Below are positions 5,640 through 7,220 of a stretch of DNA of 7,220 nt, in pieces. Numbering within the stretch: the stretch's first letter is position 1; the number at the start of each line of letters is the position of its first letter. Where the stretch lies: NCBI GenBank assembly GCA_017540285.1, contig JAFYBI010000209.1, forward strand, positions 1 through 7,220, given 5' to 3'. The notes under the pieces are model-generated. The model worked only from the letters and a program-made list of their open reading frames with translations, was not told where the DNA came from and searched no databases. The position numbers and the translations under genes were made by a program. This DNA comes from Clostridia bacterium (GTDB lineage: Bacteria; Bacillota; Clostridia; Oscillospirales; CAG-272).

Positions 5640-6326
5640 CTAAACCCCGTATTTCACCCTCACCCTCTCGAGCTTCTCCCCGATGGGCTTCGCGAGGAAC
5701 CAGAGGACCAATATGTTCGAGACGGAATACAGGATCGTGTGCGGGACGGCTGCGGCAACGGCGGAAACCCACAGCCCCGGCGAAAACGTCCCGTTGTACC
5801 AGAGCACCGTCCAGATGTCCATGACGAACGAGAAGAAAACGCCCGAAAACAGCCCGTAGAGGATCAAAAGGACCCGGCTCCTCTTGAGCGGCCCCGCAAG
5901 ATAGCCCGCGATAAGGCCGATCAGCCCCCACGCCAGCATCTGGAACGGCGTCCACGGCCCCTGCCCGAAGTAGAAGTTCGACACGAGCGCGGACATCGCG
6001 CCGACGAGGAACCCCGATTCGCTCCCGAGGGTCATCGCCGTCAGAATCGTCAGCGCCGCGATCGGCTTGAAGACCGGGATCAGCCGCCCGACGATCGAGA
6101 GCGCGGTCATCACGGCGACGATCACCATCCGCCGCGCGCCGATCTGTCTGCGGTCAAAGCCCGCCGCAAAGAGGAGCAGCGCGAGCACCGCGACGCCGAA
6201 GGAAACGATGAGATGCCGCTTTTCGTCAAAAACTACCGCGCCGAGCAGGACCAGCAGCGGCACCGCGAGATACGGGATCGCGACGCGCAGAAACCGCCTC
6301 AGCGCTTCATTCCGAATGAAGATCAT
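5640..6326 (-). CDS. ECF transporter substrate-binding (S) component
   Basis: A 228-residue integral membrane protein that binds a nutrient, probably a vitamin or related compound, and works with the ECF ATPase/T module. The core begins near residue 65 with RRMVIVAVMTALSIVGRLIP, which contains an AxxxA pattern (Ala71, Ala75) of the kind S components use to dock on the T component. Then come a substrate-facing stretch around SNFYFGQGPWTPFQMLAWG (116-134), a G-rich helix (135-146) and helices near 152-178 and 184-212. Two extra hydrophobic segments (13-33, 38-56) precede the core, giving about eight instead of six; I recall clostridial relatives with a similar extension. Start ATG 6324-6326 overlaps the ATPase stop as ATGA, with GGGGAGG (6333-6339) six bases upstream, so the two are translationally coupled. 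The stop is TAG. The substrate cannot be read from sequence. Confidence 0.87.
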   Translation of the reverse strand: MIFIRNEALRRFLRVAIPYLAVPLLVLLGAVVFDEKRHLIVSFGVAVLALLLFAAGFDRRQIGARRMVIVAVMTALSIVGRLIPVFKPIAALTILTAMTLGSESGFLVGAMSALVSNFYFGQGPWTPFQMLAWGLIGLIAGYLAGPLKRSRVLLILYGLFSGVFFSFVMDIWTVLWYNGTFSPGLWVSAVAAAVPHTILYSVSNILVLWFLAKPIGEKLERVRVKYGV

Positions 6327-7220
6327 CCCGCGCCTCCCCGCCGCCCGTTCTCGAGCGCGAGCCGCGCCGCGTCCCCGACCGTCACGGCGTTGTCGTAGAA
6401 GCCCCGGGTCATCCGGGCCGCTGCCGTCGTGTAGAAGCTGTTCTTCGAGAAGAGTTCGCGCGGAGTCCCCGCCGAGACCGCCTCTCCCCGGAAGAAGAGC
6501 ATGCACCGGTCCGCAAAGGAGGCGGCGAATTCCACGTCGTGCGTCACGGTGACGATCGTCATCCCGTCCGCGCGCAGCTTCCCGAGCAGCGCGAGCAGCC
6601 GCTCCTTCATCCCGGCGTCGAGCCCCTTCGTCGGCTCGTCGAGAAGCAAAAGCCTCGGCTTCGCGGCCAGCACCTTTCCGAGCGCGACGAGCTGCTGCTC
6701 CCCGCCCGAGAGGTCGTAGGGATGGCGGTCCAGAAGCGGCGTGAGATCGAAGGGCAGCGACGCCGGATCGGCCCCCGCCTCCGCGAGCTCCTCCCGCACC
6801 GAATTGCAGAGGAACACCGTCTGCACGTCCTGCGGGAGCATCGCGAGGCACTCCCGGTACAGGCTCTGGTTGCGCCAGTCCTTCAGCTTCTTCCCGAAGA
6901 CGCGGATCTGCCCGGCATAGGGTCGGAGGATCCCCGCGGCGGCGGAAAGCGCGGTCGTCTTGCCGGAGCCGTTGCCGCCGAGGATCGCAAAGCACTCGCC
7001 CGTCTTCGCCGAGAAGGTCAGCCCACGGAGCACGTCCGGCGCATTCCGGTCATAGCGGAACCACACGTCCGCAAAGGCGAGCGCGGGCGCGGCATCCTCT
7101 GCCGGCGTTTCCGGATCGGGCAGGGCGCGGATGCGGTTCGTGAAATGCGTTTCGAGGTACGTCCGGCCCGCGCGCACGTCGAGGGGACACACGCCGCCGC
7201 CTCCGATGCTCTGCCAGAGA
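6323..7220 (-). CDS. ECF transporter ATPase, C-terminal ABC cassette (5'-partial, probably two-cassette protein)
   Basis: An ABC ATPase energising vitamin-type import with the adjacent S component. Counting from the GTG at 7192, Walker A is GGNGSGKTT (72-80), the Q-loop Gln121, signature LSGGEQQ (161-167), Walker B LLLLDEPTKGLD (181-192) and the H-loop His218; all are intact. The cassette proper starts only near residue 38, whereas one-cassette EcfA proteins begin it within a few residues. The preceding CPLDVRAGRTYLETHF looks like the linker found between cassettes in fused ATPases, and the frame stays open to base 7220. I therefore infer a two-cassette protein cut by the window edge. An alternative start, GTG 7190-7192, has GGAGG seven bases upstream (7200-7204), but that motif is simply codons of a Gly run. 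The C-terminus overlaps the S gene by ATGA. The T component is not in view and probably lies to the right. Confidence 0.88.
   Translation of the reverse strand, partial: LWQSIGGGGVCPLDVRAGRTYLETHFTNRIRALPDPETPAEDAAPALAFADVWFRYDRNAPDVLRGLTFSAKTGECFAILGGNGSGKTTALSAAAGILRPYAGQIRVFGKKLKDWRNQSLYRECLAMLPQDVQTVFLCNSVREELAEAGADPASLPFDLTPLLDRHPYDLSGGEQQLVALGKVLAAKPRLLLLDEPTKGLDAGMKERLLALLGKLRADGMTIVTVTHDVEFAASFADRCMLFFRGEAVSAGTPRELFSKNSFYTTAAARMTRGFYDNAVTVGDAARLALENGRRGGAG
6333..6339 (-). promoter_or_regulatory. Ribosome site of the S component inside the ATPase coding end
   Basis: Minus-strand GGGGAGG lies six bases before ATG 6326, within the last codons of the ATPase (its Gly/Arg-rich C-terminus). 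It decides the S-component start and, with the ATGA overlap, indicates coupled translation. Confidence 0.85.

Noticed and set aside
5520..6398. 292-codon plus-strand frame opposite the S component
   Set aside because: Arg/Pro/Glu/His-rich shadow product without ribosome site or domain, opposite a clear membrane protein gene.
5640..6995. 451-codon minus-strand frame joining part of the ATPase region to the S component
   Set aside because: Upstream of 6326 it is an Arg/Ala-rich out-of-frame reading of the ATPase. Only the portion from ATG 6324-6326 is real, supported by a ribosome site and the ATGA overlap.

Overview
The window reads as GC-rich chromosomal DNA from a Bacillota bacterium, most likely an uncultured or gut-type member of the Clostridia. 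This is inferred from the Gram-positive style class A penicillin-binding protein, a short DUF4430 lipoprotein, an ECF-type vitamin transporter and strong Shine-Dalgarno sites; no rRNA or other marker gene is present to confirm it. I see no phage, insertion sequence, CRISPR array, tRNA or rRNA gene.

Left part, plus strand (1-1375): the 3' end of a polar amino acid ABC transporter ATPase (GlnQ type), then a hairpin-and-T-tract terminator, then a complete ornithine carbamoyltransferase (argF/arcB type). Together they suggest uptake and metabolism of arginine-pathway amino acids. A perfect 9-bp hairpin at 1400-1421 with T-rich flanks on both strands closes this unit and also the leftward unit that converges on it.

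Right part, minus strand (1446-7220, read right to left): the C-terminal cassette of what is probably a two-cassette ECF transporter ATPase, cut by the window edge; an ECF substrate-binding (S) membrane component joined to it by an ATGA overlap; a 238-bp spacer with the PBP promoter; a 943-residue bifunctional PBP1A-type peptidoglycan synthase with an acidic repetitive tail; an unrecognised 165-residue cysteine-rich membrane protein whose ribosome site lies inside the PBP's terminator-like hairpin; and a DUF4430 lipoprotein with its own consensus sigma-A promoter.

Working together: the ATPase and S component power import of a small nutrient, probably a vitamin. The DUF4430 lipoprotein, about 3.7 kb away, could be an extracellular ligand-binding partner, but that is inference. 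The PBP builds cell wall and looks independently transcribed. I found no clearly new biological system. The items most worth a second look are the hairpin/RBS overlap at 2518-2552, the orphan CxxC membrane protein, the PBP tail, and the lipoprotein promoter with its AT-rich upstream dyad.
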